A stretch of 64,000 nucleotides of DNA from Micractinium sp. NFX-FRZ (Eukaryota; Chlorophyta; Trebouxiophyceae; Chlorellales; Chlorellaceae), in the NCBI GenBank assembly GCA_029339195.1, contig JAPTJF010000024.1, positions 1 through 64,000 on the forward strand. The letters run 5' to 3'. The notes beneath the pieces were generated by a model. That model ran no database searches and was not told the origin of the DNA. It saw only the letters and a list, made by a program, of their open reading frames with translations. A program made the translations under genes and the position numbers. Below, piece after piece: positions 1-11,295 of the stretch; position 1 is the first letter of the stretch; each line of letters begins with the position of its first letter.

Positions 1-3000
1 CCGGCGCCGGCGCCGGCGGCTCCGCCGCCGCTCCACGGCTGGCGTGGCAGCCGGGCGCGGGCACGCTGCGGCACAGCAGCTTGTGCCTAGACAACCTGTG
101 CTACGTGCCCGCCGACATGCCGGCAGCCGAGGCAGTTACGTCGGTGGTGCGGCCAGCGATACGGCGCCAGCTGGCGGCAATGCGGCTTGATGTGGAGGAG
201 GCGGCAGCAGCGGGGGTGGCACTCGGCATCCCCAACCTGCCGCCGCAGCGCGCCCTGCACTTCCGCCCGCCCGGCTACACACACCACATCACGCTGGTAA
301 GTGTGGGTGTGCGGGGTGGGGTGGGGGTGGAGTTTGTGGGGTGTTATGGGCTGAGTAGGGTGGGGTGATGCTGCTGCAGGGGCTGGCCTGGGGCCAAGGG
401 AGGCAGGTGTGCTGGCTGCTGGTACAGCAGGCATAGCAGCTAGCAGTGCGTACCAGGGCAGGTTGTGCATACACACGCTGCTGGTGCATCCCCTTGCCAG
501 CCTCTCCATCCCCTCCACCTGACAGTTCTTCACACTGCCCGCCCCAGCACCGAGGGCAAAGTGCTGCTGCTCTCACCCAGTGCCTAACATGCACACTTTC
601 CCCTCCGCAGCTCTACCTGCTGTACCTGTAGAAGAGACACAGCGGCTGGATGTCACCGCCCCAGCGCCGGCCAGAAGGAGAGGCACCGCTGCCCACTATA
701 CAGCCAGGCTCATACATTCCACCCCTGCCCTTGTTCCTCTCCCCCCCCTGCAGCTCTACCCGCTGCCCCGCCCCAGCACCGAGCCGGATGAGGCGCTGGC
801 GCCCCGGCGCAAGGCGCTGCACCGCCTGCTGGGCCTCCCCTCCAACCGCCCGCTGCTGCGCGTCGCCAACGCGGTTGACTGGTCAACGGGCGGTGCCGCT
901 GCCGCCGGCAGCGGCGCGCTGGCGGCTGCGCTGGCGGCCGGCGGCACAGGTGGCAAGCTGCGGCTGAGCAACGTGCATGAGGGGCTGCCGGCGCCGCCAG
1001 TGGGGGGCAGCGTGCACCTGGTGCAGGGCAGCTATGATTATTACCACTACATGCAGGTGGGTGCTGACAGTGTTACGTTTTGTTATGAAAAAACAGAGAG
1101 CAGCTCCGTCCTGTGCTGGGTGCCGAGGTTCTGACTGGCAACGCTCCTTGCGCGCTCTGCTCCCCAACCTCCGCAACCGTCCTGCCCTGCGCTCCCCCCT
1201 CTCCCCTTGCCCCTTCGCGTTGCGTTGCTTTCTCGAAGTGGGTGTGTGACCAATGCAGCCGGGGCAGCGCCTACCGCAACCCTCTGTCTTCCATCCTTCC
1301 CCCTTCCCCAAATGCGCATAGAACACATTTTGCACGCCTGCGGCTGGGGCTGCGCCAAACTCCCCCCTTCCTCCAACCATCCCACCCACCCCTCAACCTG
1401 GCCCCCCTCTCTCAGGACAAATTCGATGACTGCGGGTGGGGCTGCGCCTACCGCTCCCTTCAAACCCTCTGCTCCTGGTTTGCGCGGCAGCACTACACCA
1501 CCCGTCCGCCGCCCAGCCACCGAGAGATTCAGGCGGCGCTGGTGCAGCTGGGAGACAAGGAGGCATCCTTCATTGGCAGCAAGTGAGTGGCGGCCGGCCT
1601 GGGGGCAGCCTAGAGACATGGGACATGGGTGGGCTGGGCTGGGCTGGTGCTGTTAGCAGGAAGTGGAGGGGGGTGTGCAGGGGAAAGGTTTTTTTTTTTG
1701 TTATCCTCTGGTCGCCGCCGCCCGGACACCGGGAGATCCAGGCAGACAAATCCCGGTTGTTGCGGGCGGGAGACGAGGAGGCATCCTTCATAAGCAGCAG
1801 TGAGGCGTGGTGGCGGGTCTGCCCCACTTATTGTGCGGGTGAATTGGCAGAGAGCGAGCAAGTGGGGCAAGCACAGGTGGGGCGGAAGGAGGCATCCTGC
1901 AGTGGCAGAAAGTGGGATGTGTGGGAAAGAGGGAGGCAACAGTTCAGGCCAAGGCGAGAGGCAGGGATCCTGGCGGCAATTGAGATGCTTGAGGTAGGGG
2001 GCGCAGCTGGTTCAGATGCGGGGTGGGGGCACCCTCCAGCTGGGGTGCCTGTTCGTCTTCTCACGCACGATGCCCCACATACTGCTTGCCTTGCAGGAAC
2101 TGGATTGGCGCCATTGAGCTGGGCTATGTTCTGGACGCGCTGCTGGGGGTGCAGCACCGCGTGCTCAGCTGCGGCAGCGGCGACGACATGCCCAGCCTGG
2201 CGCGCCAGATTGCGCACCACTTTGACACGCAAGGTGAGCAGCGCAGCACAGGTGGTGTGGCTGCAAGTGTGGGCGGGGATGAGGCTGGGGAAATTGGGGA
2301 CGGCATGCCGAGCTTGGCTTGTGCCGGATCACGCGCCACGCTTTTGAGATGCAGGGTGAGAAGGATGGGGGGTGGGCATGTGTGGCAGGAGCGGGGGCAC
2401 AAGAGGCCCCCCAGCTTCACTGACGGCTGCCCAGGCAGCTGGCGGGCCGTGGTCAATTTCATGCTGCTTTCCCCAACTCACATCCTCGGGCTGCACAGTG
2501 CGCCTTCTGCCGCACGGGCGGCGGCGTGCTGGCCTGCAATCTCCCAGGCTTGGTCTTATGTTGAGCCACGTTTCCACCTCCCCTTCCCCACCTCGCCCGG
2601 CAGACATGGTAGGCGGTGGCGTGCTGCCCTTGTCCCCCGCATCCTGCACCTCTTCTGGCATGATTCCCCTCGTTGTCCACCTCTGCTTCTTCGCCCCTCG
2701 TTCTCCACCTCTGCTTCTTCTCCACCCCTCGTCACCACCCCCGACAGGCACCCCCATCATGATTGGCGGCGGCGTGCTGGCCTACACCCTGCTGGGCATC
2801 GACTTTGACGAGCGCTCCGGCCGCTGCGCCTTCCTCATCCTGGACCCTCACTACACGGGGGCCGAGGACTTGAGGAAGGTGCACGCAGGTCTGTGTGGGT
2901 GTGTGTGGGTGTGTGGTGGTGGGGGAGGGACGGAGGGGTACGTTGTGTGGGAGTGGTGGAGGCGGAGGGTGTCAGGAAGGTCCACGCAGGTGGGGGGCCT

Positions 3001-3474
3001 ACCTTTTGTTCCGGGGTGGCAGAGTTGCATGCCTTTGCAAGGAAACAGCAGAAACGAAGAGTCCAGTGTGGTGGGCAGGGTTGTGTGCCTGGGGGGAGCG
3101 GCTGGGAATCGGCTGCCTGTCGGTGGCTGGCGGGCGGCGCAGAGGTGGGGTGGCGTGGCGTGGGCGAACAGCAGCGCGGGGCCTGGGCGCTGCGACGCCA
3201 GCGGCTGCCAGGCAGGCGCTGGCTAACCCCGCCCTGCCCGCCACACACTGCTCCCATGCACACTGCTTTTCACAAACGAGCTGCTTCCCGCCCCGCCCTG
3301 CTTTGCTCACACACTACTCACACACTCTCCCGCCTGCCCCCGCCTGGCCCCGACTCTGCAGGCCAGTGGGTGGCATGGAAGCAGCCGGGGGACAAGGCGG
3401 CAGCGGGGGGCGACCTGTTTGTGTCCGGCTCCTTCTACAACCTGCTCTGCCCGCAGCGCCCCACCACTGTCTAG
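1..3474 (+). CDS. UFSP2: UFM1-specific protease 2 (UFSP2), 5' partial
   Basis: Cysteine protease that matures the ubiquitin-like modifier UFM1 and removes it from targets such as ER-associated ribosomal proteins. The frame is open from base 3, so the gene starts upstream of the window. Exons: 3-296, 754-1056, 1416-1582, 2097-2233, 2748-2888, 3362-3474; the phases agree at every junction and give 384 visible residues. The last four exons follow the UFSP2 catalytic domain closely. The motif [13 protein letters not shown] carries the nucleophile Cys (codon 1443-1445). [17 protein letters not shown] follows, and [10 protein letters not shown] supplies the Asp (2843-2845) and His (2849-2851) of the triad. 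The protein ends in [12 protein letters not shown], the usual family C-terminus. All catalytic residues are present, so the enzyme should be active. The introns contain degenerate copies of neighbouring exon edges, described separately. The gene is convergent with paralog A. Confidence 0.93.
597..2640 (+). repeat. Degenerate exon-edge copies inside UFSP2 introns
   Basis: 597-630 repeats the acceptor and first codons of the exon at 754 but runs into a stop after six codons. 1327-1362 resembles the GWGCAYR part of the exon at 1416. 1711-1806 is a near-complete decayed copy of the second half of that exon together with its donor, and 1880-1922 is a further fragment. 2296-2345 resembles the end of the exon at 2097. 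2583-2640 resembles the start of the exon at 2748. All are in direct orientation next to their source. Confidence 0.75.
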
Positions 3475-4359
3475 CTGTGTCAGCCAACCCGAGGGGGCAT
3501 TGCCTGTGCAACTGCCGCCCCGCCAACAAGGAGAGCAGCAGCAGCCGCGCTGGGCCACGCCGCAGGGCCTGGTGGCAGCTGCAGCCTGTTGTGCAGCGGG
3601 TGCCTGCTTTTAAGTGCCTTGTTACAGCGGCAGCTTGCTGGCAGACACGGTGTAATTGTAACAGGGTGGTACTATGGCAACCCGGTGCAGTTTCAAAAAG
3701 CGGTGGCATGGCAGGACGTGCCGGTGTGGGCGGAATCAAGGGAGCCAATGCAGCAAAACAAGTTGTACAAGGGGCGGGTTGGTCACACTGGGGGAGCTCT
3801 GGGTAGAGGCGCAGCGTGAGCGCCAAACCGGGTGGGTGCAGGAAAGCAAAAACGAACAGAGCTCTGTGCCACGCTGGGAGGAGGCCATCGGCAACAGGAG
3901 CAAGGCATATGTAGGGCATGAAAAACGGGAGCCACGACAGCTCATGTGGGGCACAAAGGCAGGCTTCTCAACTTTAATTTGAATAGCTCCTGTGGGGCCC
4001 TGTGCAGTTGTGCTGGAAAGTTCAGGAAGGGGCAGTGCTAGAGTCTATCGAGGTTAAATCAAGGGGGGTGTTTGGGTTGGTGTGCAGGGGAGGGGGCGGG
4101 GGGCATCGCGCCAGGTTTGGGAGGGGATGGTTGCATGGCAGAAAGGGCGTTAAATAGGAGGAGCAGCCTTCGAGAGGGACCTGGGGGCGGGGGCACAAGG
4201 GGCGCGGTGCGCTCTCTCAACAGTTGCACTTGCTGCCGAGGGCGAGGATGGGCGGGGAATGAAAGCATGTAGCGCACATGAGCCGAACCAGAAACGTGTG
4301 CTGATGGTGGGTGACAAGTTGAGATGAGGTCAGCAAGGGGTGGGTCCATCCCAGCGCCC
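3475..4359. other. Convergent 3' region between UFSP2 and paralog A
   Basis: No gene is seen here. The stretch holds the UFSP2 3' UTR with its TGTAA words at 3651-3661 and the downstream side of paralog A on the other strand. A minus-strand TGTAA at 3626-3622 lies inside the UFSP2 3' UTR, so the two transcripts may overlap tail to tail. If paralog A instead uses the TGTAA at its stop codon, they may not overlap. Confidence 0.5.
3651..3661 (+). terminator. UFSP2 polyadenylation signal (two overlapping-range TGTAA words)
   Basis: TGTAA occurs at 3651-3655 and again at 3657-3661, about 180 bases after the UFSP2 stop. TGTAA is the normal poly(A) signal of chlorophyte green algae, so the mRNA probably ends 10 to 20 bases downstream. 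Confidence 0.65.
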
Positions 4360-6000
4360 TTACAGCATGTGAAGCAGCAGGTGCAGGCCTGCCAGCAGCA
4401 GCACGCTGTACGGCACCAGCAGCAGCAGCCATTCCATCAGGTGCGCTGCACACAGCATGAAGTTGCGCTGGGCAGCAGCAGCGCTAGCAGCAGGGTCTCC
4501 GCGGCTGCCAGCCGGGGCACCAGAACGGAGAGAGGGGGGTGAGGCCTCTCCTGCAGCAAGCACCACCGAGCCCAGTTTGAAGCGCACCCTGGGGCGGGGA
4601 GGGGCGGTGCCGGTGCTTGAGCGGTTGGCTGCCGAGCCTTCGGTCGCGTGGGCCTGAGCGCTGCTCGCAACACTCTCGTTTCTGCCCGTGCGCAGCGCCT
4701 GCGCCTGCTGCCGCCGGCACTGCGCCAGCGCTGCCAGCACAGCCGCAGGCAGGCCGTAGCCCACCACCGCCAGCACCCACGTGTGCATCAACCAGCAGCT
4801 GTGCTGCGCCTCGGGCTGCTGCTGCAGCGCCCAGGTGCCAGGCACCACCGCCAGCACGGTTTGCTGGGCGGCGTGCACGAAGCGGGTGCACTCGGCTGCA
4901 CGGTGCGGCACGGCGGCATGCAGCCGGGCCAGCTCTTGCATGCGTGTCAGCGCTGCTCGCAGCACCAGCGCTTGCACCACGAGATGTTGCTTGAGGGGCA
5001 GCGGGACGAGCGCCGCCAGCGCTGCCAGGAAGAGGGCCTGCGCAGGGGGGCAGGTGTGCAAGTGAGAGGTGTCAGCGGGTTGGTATACTTGGTGGGTGCG
5101 GGAGAGCACCCACCAAGCAGCGGTGGGTTTCAGGGTTCTTGCAGCAAGGGTTACGCACACCAAAGTACTGCATCCGAAAGGGCGCAATGATGAATGCAAG
5201 GCGGGCAGGCGGGCGGGCAGGCGGGCAGGCGGGCGGGCACGGGCACCAGCGCCTTGGCAGAGCAGGCAGGCAGGGACGGGCGTCTCGCACCTCTGCATTG
5301 AGATACAGGCTTCCCTCCTGGGTCGAGGAATTGCCGCCCTGCTGCACAGCACCAGCCTGCAGGCCGGCTCCAGGGCTGGGCAGCAGGCGCACCGGCGCCC
5401 AGGTGCCCGCCGCAGCTGCTGCGCCCACCCGAAGCGCACACCCGAGCGCTAAGCTGCGGAGGCTGCGCCTGCCGTGGCGGCGCCTCTGCACTGCCAGACA
5501 GCACGCCAGTGCCAGAGCCACCAGAAGAAGGCTCCAAATGCCCTGCGTCCACGCCACTGGCGAGTGCTGCCGGCCCGGCGGCGCCCGGCCGCCTGTGGAG
5601 CCGCCGGCACCACCGCCTGCCGCGGGGGCGCCGCTCGCGTCGGGCATGCAGCCCTGGCCAGGCCTGCACAAGTACGAGAAGACTTGGTGAGGCTTGCTAC
5701 AAGAGCTGGTCGTACTACTGTTGCGAGGTCCAAGCTTCGCATGTTCTTCCAGAGCGCTCACCTGCTGCCCAGCCTGGGGCTCACAAGTTTGGGACGCTCT
5801 GTCGTCCGCTCGCAGTCCGCCTCACTGTTGGATTGTCCCCAGACGTGCAGCCCCCCAAAGTAGTGGCAAAGTAGACGGGCTTGGATTGCGGAATCGGGAC
5901 TGAACCGCAGGTGAAACTCCAGCGTGGCAGGAGGGTGGCAACTGTGGCACCTCCAGGGAACAGAAGTCGGTGCCGCCCAGCGAACGCGCCACCTTCCCAT
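4360..6000 (-). CDS. Tandem membrane-protein family, paralog A
   Basis: Unknown function; first of three tandem paralogs. Exons on the minus strand: 6000-5762, 5662/5663-5291 and 5037-4360. The phases agree (2, then 0) and give about 429 residues. The start at 6000 is the first in-frame ATG; a near-cognate GTG lies upstream. The N-terminal part contains LEFHLRFSPDSAIQARLL. Hydrophobic stretches follow: WSLLLVALALACCLAV, ALFLAALAALVPLPL, WVLAVVGYGLPAAVLAALA, and a C-terminal WLLLLVPYSVLLLAGLHLLL. About five membrane spans are likely, with a Ser/Ala/Arg-rich loop before the last one. The cluster QHSCWLMHTW is shared with paralog B, and a variant of it with paralog C. A TGTAA overlaps the stop codon (minus strand 4364-4360). 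Confidence 0.6.
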
Positions 6001-6944
6001 AAACCATGAAGGAGGAACGAAAAGGGCTGGCCAGGCCGTGTGCCCCACGCCAGGTGGAGGTCAGGCCTGTATGGGATGTCGGCGGCGGAGGCGGGCGTCA
6101 CCGGTGCCGTGTGTGGCCTGTTTCACTGCAACCAATGGTTCTCCCTCAGGTGGCCCGTTGCTGCCTGGAGGCTGCTTGACAGTAGCATTTGCGGGCGGGG
6201 CCCGCTGCGTGGCCGCTGGCTGCGCTGATGCAGGCAGCGGGCGCAGGCGTGTGGCCACCCATGGGTCATGTACCTGCTGCTGCAAATGCATGCCTCGCGA
6301 TCGCCTCCTTGCACCGGAAGCAGGGCGAAGCACGGGGGGGGGCATTGGGGGGGACATGGGGGGTATCGAGGGGGTTGACGTGGGGCACATGGGTTGAACA
6401 GCTTGTCAGGAGCTGTCTGCAGGGTACCAGAGGTCCGCACCCACTGACTTGTGGCCACTGGCTTAGCCTGCAGGCGCCAGCTGTGCAAGTGGCAGCAAAT
6501 GGAGGTGTTACAGCAGCGGGAGCCACCTACACAGCGGCCAGCCACACCCATTGCACGCGGGAAGCTCAAAGGGTTTGGCCGAGGTGCTGGCAGCAACGCG
6601 AAAGTTGCATGGGGTGGCAATGTGGGGAACAACTTGGAGTGGTGGACGGGATTCGGCTGCAGTGAAGAGGTAGGCAGTGCAGAGGTAGGCAGTCTGACGG
6701 CGGGGTAGGGGGGACGGCAAGTTCAAAACACGCAGCCATCTAAGTGGAGATGCAAAGAGGGCCCATGGAGGGATGCAGCAGGATGGGGCAGGGGGCCAGT
6801 ACGGGTGGCCGTGTACCGAAGAAGGATGGGCGGCGCTGCCGCCAGCGCAAGAGGAATGCCAGTGGAGGCGCCCGGTTGAGGTGAGCCGGGCACAGAAAGC
6901 GGCGTGTTAAGCAGCGTGCTGCAGCAAACCAGGTATTCAGATCC
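6001..6944. other. Paralog A promoter and paralog B 3' UTR
   Basis: No coding gene is supported here. The right part is the 3' UTR of paralog B, with a minus-strand TGTAA at 6512-6508. The left part should hold the promoter and 5' leader of paralog A. I see no clear TATA element. Confidence 0.45.
6508..6512 (-). terminator. Paralog B polyadenylation signal TGTAA
   Basis: The plus strand reads TTACA, that is TGTAA on the minus strand, about 430 bases after the paralog B stop codon. Confidence 0.5.
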
Positions 6945-8402
6945 TCACAGCATGAGGGCTGCAAGCTCCAGGCCTGCCCAGAGCAGCGCGCTGGAGGGAA
7001 GCAGCAGCAGCAGCCAGTGCAGCAGGTGCACCGCTGGCAGGGCCAGCGCCTGTGCGAGCGAACCGGCAGGGTCGACGCCAGCAGCAGCACTCCTGCTGCT
7101 GCCTTGCGAAAGGGAGGAGGAGGGGGAGGAGGGGAGGCAGGCCGGGGTGCCAATTGCATTGCCTTCGTCCTGCATCTGCATGAACAGGCGCAGCTGGCGC
7201 CACCTGTCGGCTGCGCTGCCGCTGATGTGGCAGGATGAACAGCCGCCGGAGCAGCCGAGCTGGGCGCACAGGGGCTGCGCCGGGGTGGCTGGCGCCCCGT
7301 ATGGCCACTCGCACTCACGCTTGCGCAGAAGCCGCTCATAGCTCCGGCACTGCTCCAGGCGCTGCTTGTATTGCGCCAGCGCTGCCAGCACAGCCGCAGG
7401 CAGGCCGTAGCCCACCACCGCCAGCACCCACGTGTGCATCAACCAGCAGCTGTGCTGCGCCTCGGGCTGCTGCTGCAGCGCAGCACCGCCGGGCACCACC
7501 GCCAGCAGCGCCTGCCGGGCAGCGTGCACGAAGCGGGTGCACTGGGCTGCTGGGTGCGGCACGGCGGCATGCAGCCGGGCCAGTTGGCGCATGCGGGGGA
7601 GGACTGAGCGCACCGCAAGCGCCTGCGCCCACAGATGGTGCTTGAGGGGCAGCGGGATGAGCGCCGCCAGCCCTGCCAGGAAGAGGGCCTGCGCAGGGGC
7701 GGGAAGTGGGCGGGGAGCAGGGAGGCGGCGGGGCGAGGCGGGAGTGTGTCTGGTCGGATTGCGAGTGCGTTTGCTTTCTCCTACCCACATCTGCCCGCGA
7801 TAGATGCAACCTGCCCCGGCCCAGTGCCTTCGTACTGGAGGAGGACAACCTCCCGCTTACCCCTGAGTCCTGTCCCTTGCCTGATCGCCCACCTGCCCAT
7901 CAGCTATGCTACCCCCTCTCACCTCACCACTGGCAAACATGCCCATCACCTCGCCCGTGGGTTGCAGGGGGTGGGGCAGCAGCCTTTGCTTTCCGGGGAG
8001 GGACAGCAGGTGCGGGGGCGACCAGGCCGCCGCCGCCACCGCCAGAGCGAGTCTCAGAAGGCATCGGAGGCCTATGCTGTGGGTTCCCCAGCTGCGGATG
8101 CTGCTGCGCCGTTGCACACTCTGCCAGCCAGCGAGACCCAGCCCGGCCACCAGCCGCCATTGGTGCTGCGGCCAGGCCGTGGGCGGGTGCGGCGCCGGCG
8201 GCAGGCCGCCGCCTGGTTGGGTACATTCACGGCCGGCTCCCCGGACATGCATGGGCGCCATCCCGGGCCCTGCACAGGATGGTGCTGTGGACGGTCATGG
8301 ACCTTCATACGCAGCAAGGCTACCTAAATGGGCCCGCCAACCCGGTGTCCAGAACCGCCGTCCGACCGGAGTGAACGGGGCCTCCGCCGGAACGTTTTGC
8401 AT
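6945..8402 (-). CDS. Tandem membrane-protein family, paralog B
   Basis: Unknown function; second of three tandem paralogs. Exons on the minus strand: 8402-8324, 8269-7923 and 7688-6945, with phases 1 then 0, about 389 residues. The two 3' exons are well supported by paralogy. The first exon (MQNVPAEAPFTPVGRRFW) rests on phase agreement and an ATG only. The last exon begins ALFLAGLAALIPLPLKHH, exactly where the other two copies have their acceptor. It keeps the block around QHSCWLMHTWVLAVVGYGLP and ends in a membrane span, HWLLLLLPSSALLWAGLELA. A Cys-rich insert (CGG/CSSC-like) and a Ser-rich stretch lie in the loop. Conserved intron position and the QALAVR/QALVLR motif show common descent from one gene. 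Confidence 0.58.
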
Positions 8403-8609
8403 GCTCGTTTCGATTTGCACGTTGTGACTTTCACAGTGTGGAGCGGTGCGGTGACCCTGGGCGCGTCAAAGTATGTCCCATACCTGCCAGCGCCCTGCTG
8501 AAGTTTGCGACGGCTCACACCCCTCCTAGAGCTTTGCAGTCGATTTAGAACAACCAATGTCTGCTATTAGATGCCTGGGGGTCGGCCGGCGCAGGGTAAT
8601 GCTCACTGT

Positions 8610-9199
8610 TCAAGTGGGCAACGACTCCGCACTGCTGGCGCCAGCCTGGCAGTCGTGAATGACACATGAGCACGCAGCGCTGGCTGCCCCAGCCAATGCG
8701 CTGGGAAAGTCGCCGTGAGAGGAATATGATGTAGCTTTGGCCACTTCAAGTTGATTGTGTTGCAACTGCTCAGCTTCAGGAGTGCATGAGCGTTGGTGGG
8801 TGTCGTCGGCAACAACATGCGACAGATGGAACTGGAGCTGGCGCCGGCAGGCCCATGCAGAGCTGGCAGGGATGTGGCGGAAGCTGCGAAAGAACAGCAC
8901 CACCTGAGCGTGCCCACACCTGTGCCCACACCGGCGCAGCAGAGCGGCCGCAACTTGGGTGCACTGGCACGTGTGCGCGCTGTGCATGCTGTGCACGGCT
9001 TACCTGCCACTGTTGATGCCCCCTGCCTGAAGCAGCGGTCGGGCAGCCTGCAGCACAGCTGCTGAATGGCCACCCTGTGGACTGCAATATGCAATATCTG
9101 CTGCCCACAGCTGTGCTGGGAGCGCTCACCGTACGGCTGGCGTACGGCACGCCAGAGGGCAGCAGCTGCAGGGCAGCGGTGCAGAGCCAGGGCGAGCAT
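8610..9199 (-). CDS. Possible small mitochondrion-targeted protein
   Basis: Weak call. Exons on the minus strand 9199-9130, 9058-9004 and 8883-8610 join in phase (1, then 2) to give about 132 residues. The splice sites are good (GTGAGC and GTAAGC donors, CAG acceptors). The start MLALALHRCPAAAALWRAVR is Arg/Ala/Leu-rich without acidic residues, like a mitochondrial presequence. The rest (around RRQLQFHLSHVVADD) resembles nothing I recognise. It lies between paralogs B and C on the same strand. It could instead be untranslated transcript or chance. Confidence 0.3.
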
Positions 9200-10176
9200 G
9201 CTGCTCAGGCGCTCAAGAGCGGCGTTTGGCAAAGGGGGCAGTGATGACGGCCGCCACCCCCGCCTCAAGAACGGAGGTCTGCGGGGCGGCACGCTGCTGC
9301 CACTGGCTACGACTGGCGCATTGCGCCTGGCAGGCTGGCCGGCCGCACCGGCAGCCTGCTGAGCAGCCTGCTCAGCTGAAGGTTACTGCCCGCAGGTTAC
9401 CGCAGGCACCTCAATAGCTCACGGTCCCCTCCACTCAGTGAGATTCCTTAATTCCCAAGCCTTGCCCAGCTGCCTGCCCTCGCCTCTTCCACCGGCTGTG
9501 CTGTTGTGCTGGGCAACACTTGATGTGTTGAGCAGCATTGCCCTCCTCTGATCAGCTCAGCTGGTGTGGCCGCCCTGGAGGTGGCGTGCTGTGCCAGCCA
9601 GCACATGTGGTGCTGAAAGAAGACTACTTACAAAGGATTGAACGAGGCATTGGCAAGAGATACGTGCTTGGCAGCGGTTGGGCTACTTGGCCAGGATTGA
9701 CAAAAGGCATTGATAAAAAAACTACGTGCGTGGTGCTGATCATTGTCGACTTGCAGAAGGTTGATGTGCACTGTGTGCATGTGTGCTTTGCAGCGCCGAG
9801 GGTTCCGGCATGCAGTGGGCGCAGTGAAAAGGTTGATGGGCGTGTTGGGATGCCTCAGTGCCCAATGGTAGTGCCAATACAGACATTAAGCCCTCTGGGC
9901 GCAAGCATGTTGTGTGGGTACCGAGCAAACGGGAAGAAATGGAACGGGTTGGTATCCTGGGCCCAAGGCCGACGCAAGGGGCTGGGAGGGCAGACTGTGA
10001 AGATGGACAGGAAGGGTGTGAACAGGGCAGGAGGCACCTGCCTCGCTACCCACGTAAGCTTGGCTTGCATCAAAGAAAAACAAAGCTACGATCAAGGGCT
10101 TCAAGAAGTTCTTCTTCCTCTCTTCTTCGGCAAGCAGGAACGCTGGGGAAGTGGCTGACCACAACGCGGCGGTGCA
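9200..10176. other. 3' region of paralog C
   Basis: This holds the paralog C 3' UTR, with a minus-strand TGTAA at 9632-9628, and flanking DNA. The part around 9600-10100 is clearly richer in A+T than the coding DNA around it. A long open frame on the plus strand here (9538-10158) has no recognisable motif and was not accepted as a gene. Confidence 0.4.
9628..9632 (-). terminator. Paralog C polyadenylation signal TGTAA
   Basis: TTACA on the plus strand, TGTAA in the sense of paralog C, about 545 bases past its stop codon. Confidence 0.45.
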
Positions 10177-11295
10177 TTAGGAGAGGTGCACTGCCACCTC
10201 CAGGGCAGCCCACAGCAGGGCACCCGAGGGCAGCAGCAGCAGCAGCCAGTGGAGGAGGTGGGACACAAGGTGGGGCAGGCGGATGTGCGGCTCAGCAATA
10301 AAAGGGGAGGGGCCCCAGCCAGCGCTGAGAAGTGGGGCGTGGGTGGGGGAGCAGTTGCTGCTGACGTCAGAGGCACAGAGGCCTGCAGGGAGGAGGGTGT
10401 GAAGGCGGCTGTCGCTGCCGGTGAGCTGCGGGCTTTGCATGGCGAGCTCAAACGCCGCCCCCTTGCGCACAAGTGCCGCACTGAGCTCGGCACTGTGCAT
10501 GTGCATGTGGGCTGCGGACTGCTGCCGCTGCCGCTGCCACCACGCGGCGTGCTGCGCCAGCGCTGCCAGCACAGCGGTGGGCAGCCCCCAGCCCAGCACC
10601 ACAGTGAGCCATACATTGGCCATCCAGCAGCTGTGCTGCGGGGACAGGGTGCTCTGCTGCTGCTCCGGGGCGCCGGGCACCACCGCCAGCACGGCAAGCC
10701 ATGCGCAGCGTGCAAAGCGTGCACACGTGGCGGCCCCGTGCGGCTGCGAGGCGTGCAGCAGGGCCAGCGGGCGCATGCGCGCCAACGCTGACCGCAGCGC
10801 CAGTGCCTGGCACCACATGTGGTGCTTAAGGGGCAGCGGCAGCAGCAGCGGCAGCGCTGCCAGGAAGAGGGCCTGCGCAGGGAGGTACGGGATGAGTAGG
10901 GGATGAGTAGGGGATGAGTACTGACTCAGCCCCAGGTGGCGAGCAGGTGTGGGGTGTGACAGCTAGCAGTGTGAAGTGAGCAGCGCAGGCACCCTCTATT
11001 GCGGTCTCACCTCTGGGTTCAGCCAAGCGTTGAAGCCACCAGGTGCCAGCAGGGGCATGGGCGGCAGCAGGGGCGCCCAGGCAGCGGCCACCGATGCCAT
11101 GCCCAGGCGTACCGCGCAAATAAGCGCGGTACGCTGCAGCGGGCATGTGGTGCCCAGGCTGCGGCCTCGGCGGCAAGCCTGGCACCAGGCCAGGGACATC
11201 CCTGCTAGAGTCATACGTGCAGCACGTGCCATCTGCTGCAGCTGGCTGGGGGGCGGCGGGGGCGGCGGCGGCCTGCTGCGCTCTCCGCCAAGCAT
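10177..11295 (-). CDS. Tandem membrane-protein family, paralog C
   Basis: Unknown function; third and most diverged tandem copy. Supported minus-strand exons: 11295-11011 and 10872-10177, joined in phase 0 at the same place as in paralogs A and B, at least 326 residues. The 3' exon starts ALFLAALPLLLPLPLKHH. It has HSCWMANVWLTVVLGWGLP in place of the paralog A/B block and ends in a hydrophobic span, HWLLLLLPSGALLWAALEVA. The upstream exon shares the VAAAWAP motif with paralogs A and B. ATG 11295 is the first in-frame start after a stop, but a further 5' exon between about 11300 and 11570 is possible. Confidence 0.55.

Noticed and set aside
9538..10158. Long open frame on the plus strand (about 206 codons)
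   Set aside because: No recognisable motif, A+T-richer than coding DNA here, and antisense to the probable 3' UTR of paralog C.
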